Shown here one piece after another: positions 17,966 to 25,543 of a DNA stretch of 64,000 bases. Within the stretch, counting starts at the first letter, position 1, and each line of letters starts with the position of its first letter. Both the position numbers and the translations under genes were made by a program. The notes below the pieces were generated by a model. The model saw nothing but the letters and a program-made list of their open reading frames with translations. It did not search any database and was not told the origin of the DNA. The stretch is from Mycobacterium sp. AT1 (GTDB taxonomy: Bacteria; Actinomycetota; Actinomycetes; Mycobacteriales; Mycobacteriaceae): positions 16,170 to 80,169 of the forward strand of contig NZ_MVOC01000015.1 in the NCBI RefSeq assembly GCF_002043095.1, in the 5' to 3' direction.

Positions 17966-18247
17966 ATGCTTGGACTCATCGTCAGCATCATCGTCGTCGG
18001 ACTCATCGCCGGAGCCGTTGCCCGGCTGCTCATCCCCGGCAAGCAGAGCATGTCCGTCGTCATGACCATCGTTCTCGGCATCGTCGGCTCGTTCGTCGGC
18101 GGCTTCCTCGGCTACCTGCTGTTCGGCAAGGACGCCGCACAGGGCTTCCTGCAGCCCGCAGGCATCATCGGGTCGATCATCGGCGCGGTGATCGTGATCC
18201 TGGTCTGGAGCCGAGTCGGCAACCGCCGCACCACCCGCACCCGGTAG
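17966..18247 (+). CDS. GlsB/YeaQ/YmgE-family stress membrane protein
   Basis: 93-residue membrane protein of the transglycosylase-associated/GlsB family, linked in other bacteria to general stress response. It has three hydrophobic helices rich in glycine (GAVARLLIPGKQ, then GIVGSFVGGFLGYLLFG, then GIIGSIIGAVIVILVW) and a basic C-terminus. The ATG at 17966 follows a strong GGAAAGG Shine-Dalgarno; the frame upstream of it is not protein-like. Twin CCCTAGGG sites upstream suggest specific regulation. Confidence 0.9.
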   Translation: MLGLIVSIIVVGLIAGAVARLLIPGKQSMSVVMTIVLGIVGSFVGGFLGYLLFGKDAAQGFLQPAGIIGSIIGAVIVILVWSRVGNRRTTRTR

Positions 18248-18257
18248 TCACCCCGAC

Positions 18258-18299
18258 ACGACGATCGACCCCGGCAGCGTCGCCGGGGCCGATCGTCGT
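18258..18299. terminator. Strong bidirectional terminator hairpin
   Basis: ACGACGATCG (18258-18267) pairs with CGATCGTCGT (18290-18299), and the inner CCCCGGC (18269-18275) pairs with GCCGGGG (18282-18288), with one mismatch between them and a 6-base loop. This 17-bp stem lies between the convergent stress protein and desaturase genes. No U tract follows, as is usual in mycobacteria. Confidence 0.75.
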
Positions 18300-18307
18300 C
18301 TGCGTGG

Positions 18308-19543
18308 CTAAGCCGCCACCGTGTCCTTGTGCATCTCCCGCAGCGCCGTCCGCAGTCCTCGCCGCCGGCCGGTCTCCGGATCGATGCCGAAGGTGTCCCG
18401 CATGCCGCCACGAATCCGGAACTTCAACTCGGAGTTGGTCTCCGGCGCGTCGTCGGGCGTGCCCTTGAGGAACCTGTTGGGCAGTGCGAGTTTCAGGATC
18501 GTCCAGAACGACTGTCCGTACTGCCGCAACAGCGGACCGGTCGTATACGGCAGGTCGTACTTCTCACACAGCGCCTGAACGCGTTCGGAGATCTCCGCGT
18601 ACCGGTTGCTCGGCAGATCGGGGAACATGTGGTGCTCGATCTGGTAACAGAGATTGCCGCTCATGAACGCCATCACCGGACCGGCCTTGAAGTTCGCCGA
18701 CCCGAGCATCTGACGCAGGTACCACTCGGCCTGCGTCTCGTTCTCGTACTCCTCCTGCGTGAACTTCTCTGCGCCGTCCGGGAAGTGGCCGCAGAAGATC
18801 ACCATGTAGGACCAGTAGTTGCGGATCAGGTTCGCCACCGCGTTGGCGCCGAGGGTGTGCTTCCACGCCGGCCCGGTCAGCGCCGGGAACACGACGTAGT
18901 CCTTGCCGACCTGCTTGCCGACCTTCTTGCCGATGATCTTGAGGTCCTTGCGCACCTCGGCCATCGACTTCTCGCCCTTGCGCCACTTGGTCGTCTCGAC
19001 CCCGTGCAGCGCCACGCCCCACTCGAAGAGCGTGCCAAGCAGGATGTTGTAGATCGGGTTGCCGATCATCCACTTCTCCCAGCGCTGATCGCGCGTGAGA
19101 CGCATGATGCCGTAACCGATGTCGTCGTCGAGGCCGACGATGTTGGTGTACTTGTGGTGGATGAAGTTGTGCGACTTCTTCCAGTGCTGAGTGGGCGAGG
19201 TGGTGTCCCACTCCCATTCGGTGGAGTGAATCTCCGGGTCGTTCATCCAATCCCACTGCCCGTGGGTGATGTTGTGGCCCAACTCCATGTTCTCGATGAT
19301 CTTCGCGGTGGCGAGAGCGGCGGTGCCCGCGGTCCACGCGAGCTTGTCGCGGCTTGCGAAGAGTGCGATTCGCCCGAAGGCGGCCAATCCTCGCTGCAAC
19401 TGGATGGTCTTGCGGATGTACTGGGCGTCGCGCGCTCCGCGCGACTCCTCGATGTCGGCCCTGATCGCGTCGAGTTCGCGGCCAAGCTCCTCGACGTCCT
19501 CGGGGCTGAGGTGGGCGTATTCCTTGATGTCACTGATGGCCAT
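18308..19543 (-). CDS. desA3: DesA3-type acyl-CoA desaturase, copy 2
   Basis: 411-residue membrane di-iron desaturase closely resembling M. tuberculosis DesA3, which makes oleate from stearoyl-CoA. Histidine clusters HNITH, HNFIHH and EHHMF are intact. The C-terminal tail with DDAPETNSE and DPETGRRRGLRTAL matches DesA3, unlike copy 1. It acts with the Rv3230c-type reductase encoded 8 bp upstream. The ATG at 19543 gives the family N-terminus (MAISDIKEYAHLSPEDVEEL). Confidence 0.92.
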   Translation of the reverse strand: MAISDIKEYAHLSPEDVEELGRELDAIRADIEESRGARDAQYIRKTIQLQRGLAAFGRIALFASRDKLAWTAGTAALATAKIIENMELGHNITHGQWDWMNDPEIHSTEWEWDTTSPTQHWKKSHNFIHHKYTNIVGLDDDIGYGIMRLTRDQRWEKWMIGNPIYNILLGTLFEWGVALHGVETTKWRKGEKSMAEVRKDLKIIGKKVGKQVGKDYVVFPALTGPAWKHTLGANAVANLIRNYWSYMVIFCGHFPDGAEKFTQEEYENETQAEWYLRQMLGSANFKAGPVMAFMSGNLCYQIEHHMFPDLPSNRYAEISERVQALCEKYDLPYTTGPLLRQYGQSFWTILKLALPNRFLKGTPDDAPETNSELKFRIRGGMRDTFGIDPETGRRRGLRTALREMHKDTVAA

Positions 19544-19551
19544 GTCGACTC

Positions 19552-20688
19552 CTAGATGTTGAGGGTGCAGTCACCGGATGCGGCGGAGATGCACGTCTGA
19601 ATTCGATCGCCCTCGCCGTGTTCGTTACCCGACCGAAAGTCGCGGACGTGGCCGGATTCCAATGGCAGGACACAGGTTTGGCAGATGCCCATCCGGCAGC
19701 CGAACGGCATCTGGATGCCGACCTTCTCGCCGGCCTCCAACAGCGAGGTGGCGCCGTCGACTTCGATCGTCTTGTCGGAGATCGCGAAGGTCACCGTGCC
19801 ACCCTCGCCGCCCTTGTCGGTGCGCGCGATGACGAACCGTTCCATGTGCAGGTGGTCTTCCGGGACGCCGCCGTCGGCCCAGACCTTCTCGAGCGTGTCG
19901 AGCATCGCGGGCGGTCCGCACGCCCAGGTGGGTCGTTCCTTCCAATCCGGAACCAGCCGGTCGAGCTCGGCCTCGAAGTCCAGGTGACCCATGTCCTCGG
20001 TCAGCTGGAGCAGCAGCTCGTACGGCCACTCACCTCGGTTCAGTTCCTGCAGTTCGTCGTGAAAGATCACGTCCCGCGCCGACGGCGCCGAGTGGATGTG
20101 GACGACGTCGGAGGTCTGCCCCCGCTGGTTCATGGATCGCAACATCGCCATGACGGGGGTGATCCCGCTGCCCGCGGTCACCAACAACATCTTCGCCGGC
20201 GGCGGATCCGGCAGCGCGAAGTCGCCCTTGGGTGACGCCAAGCGAACGATCGTTCCGGGCTGCACACCGTTCACCAAGTGAGTCGACAGGAAGCCCTCGG
20301 GCGTGGCCTTGACCGTGATGGAGATGAGTTTCTTGTCCCGGACCGGAACCGACGTCAACGAGTAAGACCGCCAGTGCCACTTGCCGTCGATGCTCAGGCC
20401 GATGCCGACGTACTGGCCAGGTTGGTACTCACCGGAGAAGCCCCAGCCCGGCCTGATGGTCACGGTCGCGGTGTCTTCGGTCTCCTTCTGCACGTCAACG
20501 ACTTCGCCGCGGAGCTCACGGGCCGACCACAGCGGATTGAGCAGCGTCAGATAGTCGTCCGGCAGCAGCGGTGTCGTCGCCCGCGCCGCGAGGCCGCGGA
20601 GCAGGTTCGTCGGCGATCCGGTGCCCGCCTCCACGTTGCGAGCGGGCTTTTCGGTCCAGCGGACCAGGTCGCGCAGGTTCAGGCTCAT
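19552..20688 (-). CDS. Rv3230c-type NADPH/ferredoxin oxidoreductase
   Basis: 378-residue electron donor for the DesA3-type desaturase. The order is FAD domain (WRSYSLTS), NAD(P) domain ([19 protein letters not shown]) and a [2Fe-2S] domain (CRMGICQTC plus a distal QTC). The N-terminal [20 protein letters not shown] is nearly that of Rv3230c. It is the first gene of the operon and is preceded by a near-perfect GGTGnACA palindrome. Confidence 0.93.
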   Translation of the reverse strand: MSLNLRDLVRWTEKPARNVEAGTGSPTNLLRGLAARATTPLLPDDYLTLLNPLWSARELRGEVVDVQKETEDTATVTIRPGWGFSGEYQPGQYVGIGLSIDGKWHWRSYSLTSVPVRDKKLISITVKATPEGFLSTHLVNGVQPGTIVRLASPKGDFALPDPPPAKMLLVTAGSGITPVMAMLRSMNQRGQTSDVVHIHSAPSARDVIFHDELQELNRGEWPYELLLQLTEDMGHLDFEAELDRLVPDWKERPTWACGPPAMLDTLEKVWADGGVPEDHLHMERFVIARTDKGGEGGTVTFAISDKTIEVDGATSLLEAGEKVGIQMPFGCRMGICQTCVLPLESGHVRDFRSGNEHGEGDRIQTCISAASGDCTLNI

Positions 20689-20730
20689 CGTGCACCTCGG
20701 GATCCGTTGACGTGCGAGCGGCGCTCAATT

Positions 20731-20774
20731 GGTGAACACATGTACACCCAATACCCACCGGTAACCAAAGTCAA
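20731..20774 (-). promoter_or_regulatory. Operator and promoter of desaturase operon 2
   Basis: GGTGAACACATGTACACC (20731-20748) is a near-palindrome (GGTG-n-ACA-nn-TGT-n-CACC). On the minus strand TTGACT (20774-20769) and TATTGG (20753-20748) form a weak promoter with a short 15-bp spacer. The operator lies just downstream of it, as expected for a repressor. A TetR-type lipid sensor would fit, but none is encoded next to it. Confidence 0.5.
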
Positions 20775-20797
20775 CCCGACTGCGGCGAACTAGGGGC

Positions 20798-21709
20798 CTA
20801 TTCGACGGAATCCGTAATAGTCGGCGGTTTAACGGCCTCGACCTCCACCTGCACCTCCATGCCCGTGTCGTGCTTGGTCGACCGCATGAAGTCGTCGATG
20901 ATCTCGGCGACTTCGTTCGGCGCCTCCACGTGAGCGAAGTGCCCGACGCCGGGCAGCACCTCGAGTCGACCGCCGGGACGGGCAGCCATGGCCGCGTGGC
21001 CGTGCTCGACGGGGATGATCTGGTCGTCCTCGCCCCAGATGGCCAGCGTCGGAAGTTCGGAGCGGACGTGCAGGCGGTTGATCGCGCTGACGGCCTGGCC
21101 GCGGTAGTCGACGACGGACCGCAGGGTACGCAAGAAGGCGTCGCGCGTCGGGCGATCCGAGAACGACGAGTAGGCCCGCCAGATCTCACTCGCTCGCGGG
21201 TTCTTCATCCCCGCCGAGGTGAACCAGGACCCGATCTTGTTGCCTATCTTGAGAACTGGCGTCGGCGCGATGACGGGCAGCACGAACTCCGCGCCCGGTG
21301 CCGACAGCAGCCGCAGAATGAAGCCGACGTCCGTGCCGAGCCCACCGCTGCTGATCAGGATGAGTCGTTCGCAGTAGTCGGGATGCTGATACAGGAACTG
21401 CATCGCCACTCCCCCACCGAGGGAATGGCCGACGATGGTCGCCTGGGCGATGCCCAGCTCGTCGAGGAGGTCGCGCAGCGACACGGCGAACGCGCCGAGG
21501 GAGTAGTCGCCGCGGGGTTTCGCCGTCTGCCCGTGCCCGAGCATGTCGGGCGCCACCACGCGGTAGTGCTTGGACAGGCGCGGAATCAGTTCGCGCCAAG
21601 CGTCGGAACTGCCCGCCATGCCGTGGATCAGGAGCAGGACCTCGCCGCTGCCCTCGTCTCGGTAGGCAACTCGTTCGCCGTGCAGGTCGAGGAACTTCAC
21701 GTCATTCAT
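20798..21709 (-). CDS. Alpha/beta hydrolase (Rv2715-like)
   Basis: 303-residue alpha/beta hydrolase similar to mycobacterial Rv2715-type proteins. The oxyanion motif is HGMAGS (29-34), the nucleophile S96 is in GHSLGG, the acid is probably in IWGEDDQIIP, and the histidine is in GVGHFAHVE. It has no signal peptide. Substrate unknown, probably an ester or a C-C bond in a ring-cleavage product. GGAGAG precedes the ATG. A TACTC-AC-GAGTA palindrome lies upstream at 21753-21764. Confidence 0.87.
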   Translation of the reverse strand: MNDVKFLDLHGERVAYRDEGSGEVLLLIHGMAGSSDAWRELIPRLSKHYRVVAPDMLGHGQTAKPRGDYSLGAFAVSLRDLLDELGIAQATIVGHSLGGGVAMQFLYQHPDYCERLILISSGGLGTDVGFILRLLSAPGAEFVLPVIAPTPVLKIGNKIGSWFTSAGMKNPRASEIWRAYSSFSDRPTRDAFLRTLRSVVDYRGQAVSAINRLHVRSELPTLAIWGEDDQIIPVEHGHAAMAARPGGRLEVLPGVGHFAHVEAPNEVAEIIDDFMRSTKHDTGMEVQVEVEAVKPPTITDSVE

Positions 21710-21752
21710 GGTCGATCTCTCCGTCTCGGTTCGATCTCTGGGTTCTCGGCAC

Positions 21753-21764
21753 TACTCACGAGTA
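21753..21764 (-). promoter_or_regulatory. TACTC-AC-GAGTA palindrome
   Basis: Perfect 5-bp arms (21753-21757 and 21760-21764) around a 2-bp centre, 44 bp upstream of the hydrolase start. It is typical in size of TetR-family operators in mycobacterial lipid genes. Assignment is inference. Confidence 0.35.
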
Positions 21765-21807
21765 ACTTCGAGCATGGCCGATGGAGTCGAAACCGTCAAC
21801 GCTCCAG

Positions 21808-22509
21808 TTAGCGGGCGCGCTTGGCGAGACGCTCCGGATCGAGGATCAGGACGCTCTTGCCCTCCACGCGGATCCACCCGCGTTGGCTGAAGTCGGCGAG
21901 CGCCTTGTTCACGGTCTCGCGCGACGCCCCGACCAGCTGGGCGATCTCCTCCTGCGTCAGGTCGTGGGTGACGCGCAGCGCGTTGCCCTCCTGCGCTCCG
22001 AAGCGCTGCACCAGCTGCAAGAGCTGCTTGGCGACGCGGCCGGGCACGTCGGTGAAGATGAGGTCACCGAGGTTGTTGTTGGTGCGGCGCAGGCGTCGGG
22101 CCAGCACGCGCAGCAGCTGCTCGGCGATCTCGGGGCGGCCCGAGATCCAGGTCCGCAGCGCTTCGCGGTCCATCGAGACCGCACGCACCTGCGTGACCGT
22201 GGTGACGCTGGAGGTCCGCGGGCCGGGATCGAAGATCGCCAACTCGCCGAACATGTCCGACGGACCGAGGATGGTGAGCAGATTCTCCCGGCCGTCGGGC
22301 GCGCTGCGGACGATCTTCACCTTGCCCGAGACGATGATGTACAGCCGGTCACCGGGCTCGCCCTCGACGAAGATCGTGTGACCCCGCGGAAAGTCGACCG
22401 GCTGTAGTTGACTGGCCAGGGCGGCGACCGCGGCGGGCTCGACTCCCTGGACGATTCCGGAGCGGGCGAGGACGTCCTCGACGTTGCCGGGGTCGACCGT
22501 CGACTTCAT
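21808..22509 (-). CDS. crp: CRP/FNR-family cAMP-responsive regulator (Rv3676-like)
   Basis: 233-residue close relative of mycobacterial CRP (Rv3676). The cyclic-nucleotide pocket block [15 protein letters not shown] and the [23 protein letters not shown] are nearly identical to the M. tuberculosis protein. Long conserved runs such as [14 protein letters not shown] and [15 protein letters not shown] support direct relationship. The expected nth neighbour of the main crp locus is absent, so this may be the second CRP paralogue known in fast growers such as M. smegmatis. ATG 22509 follows GAGGCAGGC; a longer frame to 22596 has no similar support. Confidence 0.92.
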   Translation of the reverse strand: MKSTVDPGNVEDVLARSGIVQGVEPAAVAALASQLQPVDFPRGHTIFVEGEPGDRLYIIVSGKVKIVRSAPDGRENLLTILGPSDMFGELAIFDPGPRTSSVTTVTQVRAVSMDREALRTWISGRPEIAEQLLRVLARRLRRTNNNLGDLIFTDVPGRVAKQLLQLVQRFGAQEGNALRVTHDLTQEEIAQLVGASRETVNKALADFSQRGWIRVEGKSVLILDPERLAKRAR

Positions 22510-22620
22510 GCCTGCCTCGGGCGACGGGCGTTGCATCTCTCGGTTTGCGCGCACATGCCTGTGAGCGTGGCGGTGCCGATCGGGTTTGTAAAGCACAAAC
22601 CGCCAACTCGACGCGACGAG

Positions 22621-22914
22621 TTACACGTCGGTGGTGACGTAGCGAGTCTTGACCGGCGGAGCGGCCAGCAGCGGCGGAAGGTCGACGATCTTGCCGTCAC
22701 CGGCGCGGAACGCACGGTAGGCCTCGTCGTCGGCGACGGTCTCCCAGACTTCGTAGATGATCCAGTGCGCCTCGTCGTCCTCGTCGACGAGCACGTCGAT
22801 GACGTTCGCGCCCTTGAACCCGCGGGTCTTGGCGAGTTCGCGGGTGAACACCTCGCGCGCCTCGGCGACCGATTCGGGCTTGAATCGCAGCTCGAGCATG
22901 ACGGTGACGGACAT
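22621..22914 (-). CDS. Antibiotic-biosynthesis monooxygenase (ABM) domain protein
   Basis: 97-residue ABM-type dimeric alpha+beta-barrel protein. It starts MSVTVMLELRFKPESV and contains HWIIYEVWETVADDEAYRAF, which fits the fold. Members are cofactor-free monooxygenases or small sensors. ATG 22914 is preceded by AGGAG. It begins 14 bp after the GlpB-like gene ends and closes the permease-kinase-dehydrogenase operon, so it may remove or oxidise a by-product of that pathway. Confidence 0.85.
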   Translation of the reverse strand: MSVTVMLELRFKPESVAEAREVFTRELAKTRGFKGANVIDVLVDEDDEAHWIIYEVWETVADDEAYRAFRAGDGKIVDLPPLLAAPPVKTRYVTTDV

Positions 22915-22928
22915 TGACGATCTCCTGA

Positions 22929-24164
22929 CTAGAGGACGAGCTCGATGGTGACGTCGCCACCCGACGGGTCGGCATCGGACACCAGTGACCATGGTGCCCG
23001 ATAGATCCGTCCCGGCGCAGCCGGCCACGGCGTCCGCCTCGTCCCGATCGTGCGACCGTCCTGCATCGCCCGCAGCCGCGGGGCGCGGTGATACTCGTCG
23101 ACCCAGAACAACAGGTCACCACGGGGCGCCGCCCCACCTTCAGGGGCGACGAGTTGCGGTGTCACCCAACGCAACGGCGCGCTGGCCCGAACCCGGACGC
23201 CCGCAGCTGCCGCCCGGCCGCCGACGAGCCAGTCCCGAACCCGGGGCGCGACGTGGCGGCCGTCGAGGGCGGCGGCGTCGGCGGTGTCGACCGGGTGCAC
23301 CAGGTTTCCCACCGCGAACACCCCTGGCCTGCTGGTCCGCAGGCTGGCGTCGACGAGGGGCCCGCGGGTCGCGGAGTCCATTGCCAGACCGGCGGTGCGG
23401 GCGAGCTCGTGGTCGGGAATCCAGTCGCCGGTCATGACGACGGTGTCGCACTCGATCGTCGACCGCGCGCCGGTGTCGAGGTTCTCCACCGTCACCGACC
23501 GCACCCGCTCCTTGCCGTCGACGCTCACCACGCGGCTGCGCGTAAGCACCGGACCCCGAAGCAGCGCGCGACCGGGGATGCGGAAGGCCGCATAGGACTC
23601 CGAGTGGGGATGGGCGCTGACCATTGCGATCGTCGCACAACCGGATTCGCGCAGGGTCAGCACGGCCGACCAGCTGACCAGTTCGGCTCCGACGACGACG
23701 GCACGGCTGCCCACCGCCGCGTGCTGAACGTGGACGAGGTTCTGCAGCTGCCCGGTGGTGTAGATCCCGTCGGGCCGGTCCCCTGGGATCAGCCGGGCGG
23801 GACGGGGTCGCTCCCGGGCCCCGGTGGCCAGGACGACGGCGTCGGCCTCGACGATGCGGCGTCCGCGCGGCGAGGTGATTTCGAGGGTGCGCTCGCCACC
23901 CCATCCGGTGACCATCGCCTCGGTCTCCAGGCGCGCGCCGGCGTCGCGCGCGGCCTCGGTGAGCGTGCGGGCGTAGGTCGGGCCGGAGACGAAGCGCCTG
24001 AGGTCCCTGATCCCGTAGCCGAGATGGTCGCTGTGCCTGGGGATTCCACCGGTGTGGGCCTCGCGTTCGAGCACCAACACCTCGCCGTTGACGAGCGGGG
24101 CGAGGGCTGTCGCCGCGGTCAGCCCCGACGGTCCACCGCCGATGACGGCGACCGCGACCCTCAC
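22929..24164 (-). CDS. FAD/NAD(P)-dependent oxidoreductase (GlpB-like partner)
   Basis: 411-residue flavoprotein with the N-terminal FAD site VIGGGPSGLTAAT (8-20), a second dinucleotide region near VVVGAELVSWSAV, and the ATG-type loop VLATGARERPRP. It matches the small/accessory flavin subunit found with GlpA-like enzymes that carry a BFD [2Fe-2S] domain, as in multisubunit dehydrogenases. The GTG start overlaps the TGA of the GlpA-like gene (GTGA). The pair probably passes electrons from the phosphorylated substrate to the quinone pool. Confidence 0.85.
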   Translation of the reverse strand: MRVAVAVIGGGPSGLTAATALAPLVNGEVLVLEREAHTGGIPRHSDHLGYGIRDLRRFVSGPTYARTLTEAARDAGARLETEAMVTGWGGERTLEITSPRGRRIVEADAVVLATGARERPRPARLIPGDRPDGIYTTGQLQNLVHVQHAAVGSRAVVVGAELVSWSAVLTLRESGCATIAMVSAHPHSESYAAFRIPGRALLRGPVLTRSRVVSVDGKERVRSVTVENLDTGARSTIECDTVVMTGDWIPDHELARTAGLAMDSATRGPLVDASLRTSRPGVFAVGNLVHPVDTADAAALDGRHVAPRVRDWLVGGRAAAAGVRVRASAPLRWVTPQLVAPEGGAAPRGDLLFWVDEYHRAPRLRAMQDGRTIGTRRTPWPAAPGRIYRAPWSLVSDADPSGGDVTIELVL

Positions 24165-25543
24165 GACGACGCCTCGAGCAGCGACTTGGTGTGGGCCCCG
24201 CAGTAGAAGCCCTGACAGCGGCCGTTCAACACCCTGGTACGACGACGGAGCCCGTCGAGGTCGCGGGGCGGGATGGTCGAGGCGAACGCGTCGCGGATCT
24301 CGCCTGCGGTGACCCGCTCACAGAAGCACACGATGCGGCCGTACTCGGGGTCCGCGGCAATGCGCTCGGCGTCCTGGTAGGGCCGGGTGGTGGCTTCGCC
24401 GATGTTCGGCATCCGGGGCGCGGGCGGCAGCGCACCGCGTGGGGTCAGGTCGAGGTCCGAATCGGCCAACAGTTCCAAAAGGTGTTCTGCCAGAGCCATT
24501 CCCGCGGTCAGACCGGTCGACCGGATGCCGCCGACCAGCACGTACCGTTGGTCCGCGTCGACCTCGACGAGGTAGTCGTCCCGGTCGATTGCCGCCCGCA
24601 GACCCGCGTAGGCGGCGGTCACCTCCTCGTCGAACAGGGTCGGCATCAGCGCGCGCCCCTTGCCAAGCAGGAACTCGAAACCCTCCTCCGAGGTGCCGGT
24701 GGCGGTGCGGTCGGTCAGGTTCTCCGACGTCGGTCCCACCATCACGTTGCCGTAGATGGTCGGGCTGACGAGCACGCCCTTGCCGCGCGACGAGGGCACG
24801 GCCAACACGATGCACGGCACCATCGGTCGGGTGAGCTTGTCGAACACCAGGAGTTCGCCGCGCCGCGGGGTGACGGTGAACCGGTCATAGCCGAACCGCC
24901 CGTCGAGCTGGTCTGCGCCGAGGCCCGCCGCGTTGACCACCCAGCGCGCCTTGACCTCTCCCGTCGTGGTGACGACGACGGTGTGGTCGTGGTGCCGGAC
25001 GACGTCGGTGACCATGGCGCCACGGCGCAGGTCCACCCCACGCTGGACGGCCTCCGTCGCCAGCGCCAGGTTCGTGGTCCAGCTGCAGATGATCGACTCA
25101 CCGGGCACGGTGAGGCCCGCCAGCGCGCCGGGGCCGAGGTCCGGCACGCGCCGGTACACCTCGTCGCCCGTGACGATCTCGCACGCGTGGTAGCCGTTGC
25201 GTTCGGCCTTGTCCTTCAGCTTCGGCAGGGCGTCGCGCTCCTCGTCGGTCCACGCCACCAGCAAGGCACCGGTGCGTTCCACGGGGATGCCGACCCGCTC
25301 GGCGTACTCGCCGAGCAGGTCGTAGCCGCGGGCGACCAGGCGGGACTCCAACGTCCCCGGGGTGGCGTCGAAGCCGGTGTGCAGCAACGCGGTGTTGGCC
25401 TTGCTGGTGCCGTCCCCCACGTCGTCGCGACCCTCGACGAGCGTCACCGTCAGCTCGGTACCGCCGAGCACGCGGGCGATCGCACTCCCGACGATGCCTG
25501 CGCCGATCACGGCGACGTCACGGATGTCATTCTGCGCGTTCAG
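24161..25543 (-). CDS. GlpA-like FAD dehydrogenase with BFD [2Fe-2S] domain; CTG start proposed
   Basis: 460-residue FAD-dependent dehydrogenase resembling the GlpA/GlpD-type glycerol-3-phosphate dehydrogenase family. The FAD loop is GAGIVG (about 14-19), and the C-terminal BFD-like domain has cluster cysteines C406, C408, C443 and C448. Oxidation of a polyol phosphate made by the upstream FGGY kinase is the likely reaction. No ATG, GTG or TTG exists in frame near the true N-terminus. The first in-frame GTG would cut the first Rossmann strand. CTG at 25543 overlaps the kinase TGA (CTGA) and is preceded by GGAGAGGG, exactly parallel to the neighbouring ATGA and GTGA junctions. Confidence 0.85.
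   Translation of the reverse strand: MNAQNDIRDVAVIGAGIVGSAIARVLGGTELTVTLVEGRDDVGDGTSKANTALLHTGFDATPGTLESRLVARGYDLLGEYAERVGIPVERTGALLVAWTDEERDALPKLKDKAERNGYHACEIVTGDEVYRRVPDLGPGALAGLTVPGESIICSWTTNLALATEAVQRGVDLRRGAMVTDVVRHHDHTVVVTTTGEVKARWVVNAAGLGADQLDGRFGYDRFTVTPRRGELLVFDKLTRPMVPCIVLAVPSSRGKGVLVSPTIYGNVMVGPTSENLTDRTATGTSEEGFEFLLGKGRALMPTLFDEEVTAAYAGLRAAIDRDDYLVEVDADQRYVLVGGIRSTGLTAGMALAEHLLELLADSDLDLTPRGALPPAPRMPNIGEATTRPYQDAERIAADPEYGRIVCFCERVTAGEIRDAFASTIPPRDLDGLRRRTRVLNGRCQGFYCGAHTKSLLEASS

Noticed and set aside
22540..22600. CRP-type TGTGA site before the crp gene
   Set aside because: Only one half-site (TGTGA near 22560) is present; no matching TCACA at the required 6-bp spacing.
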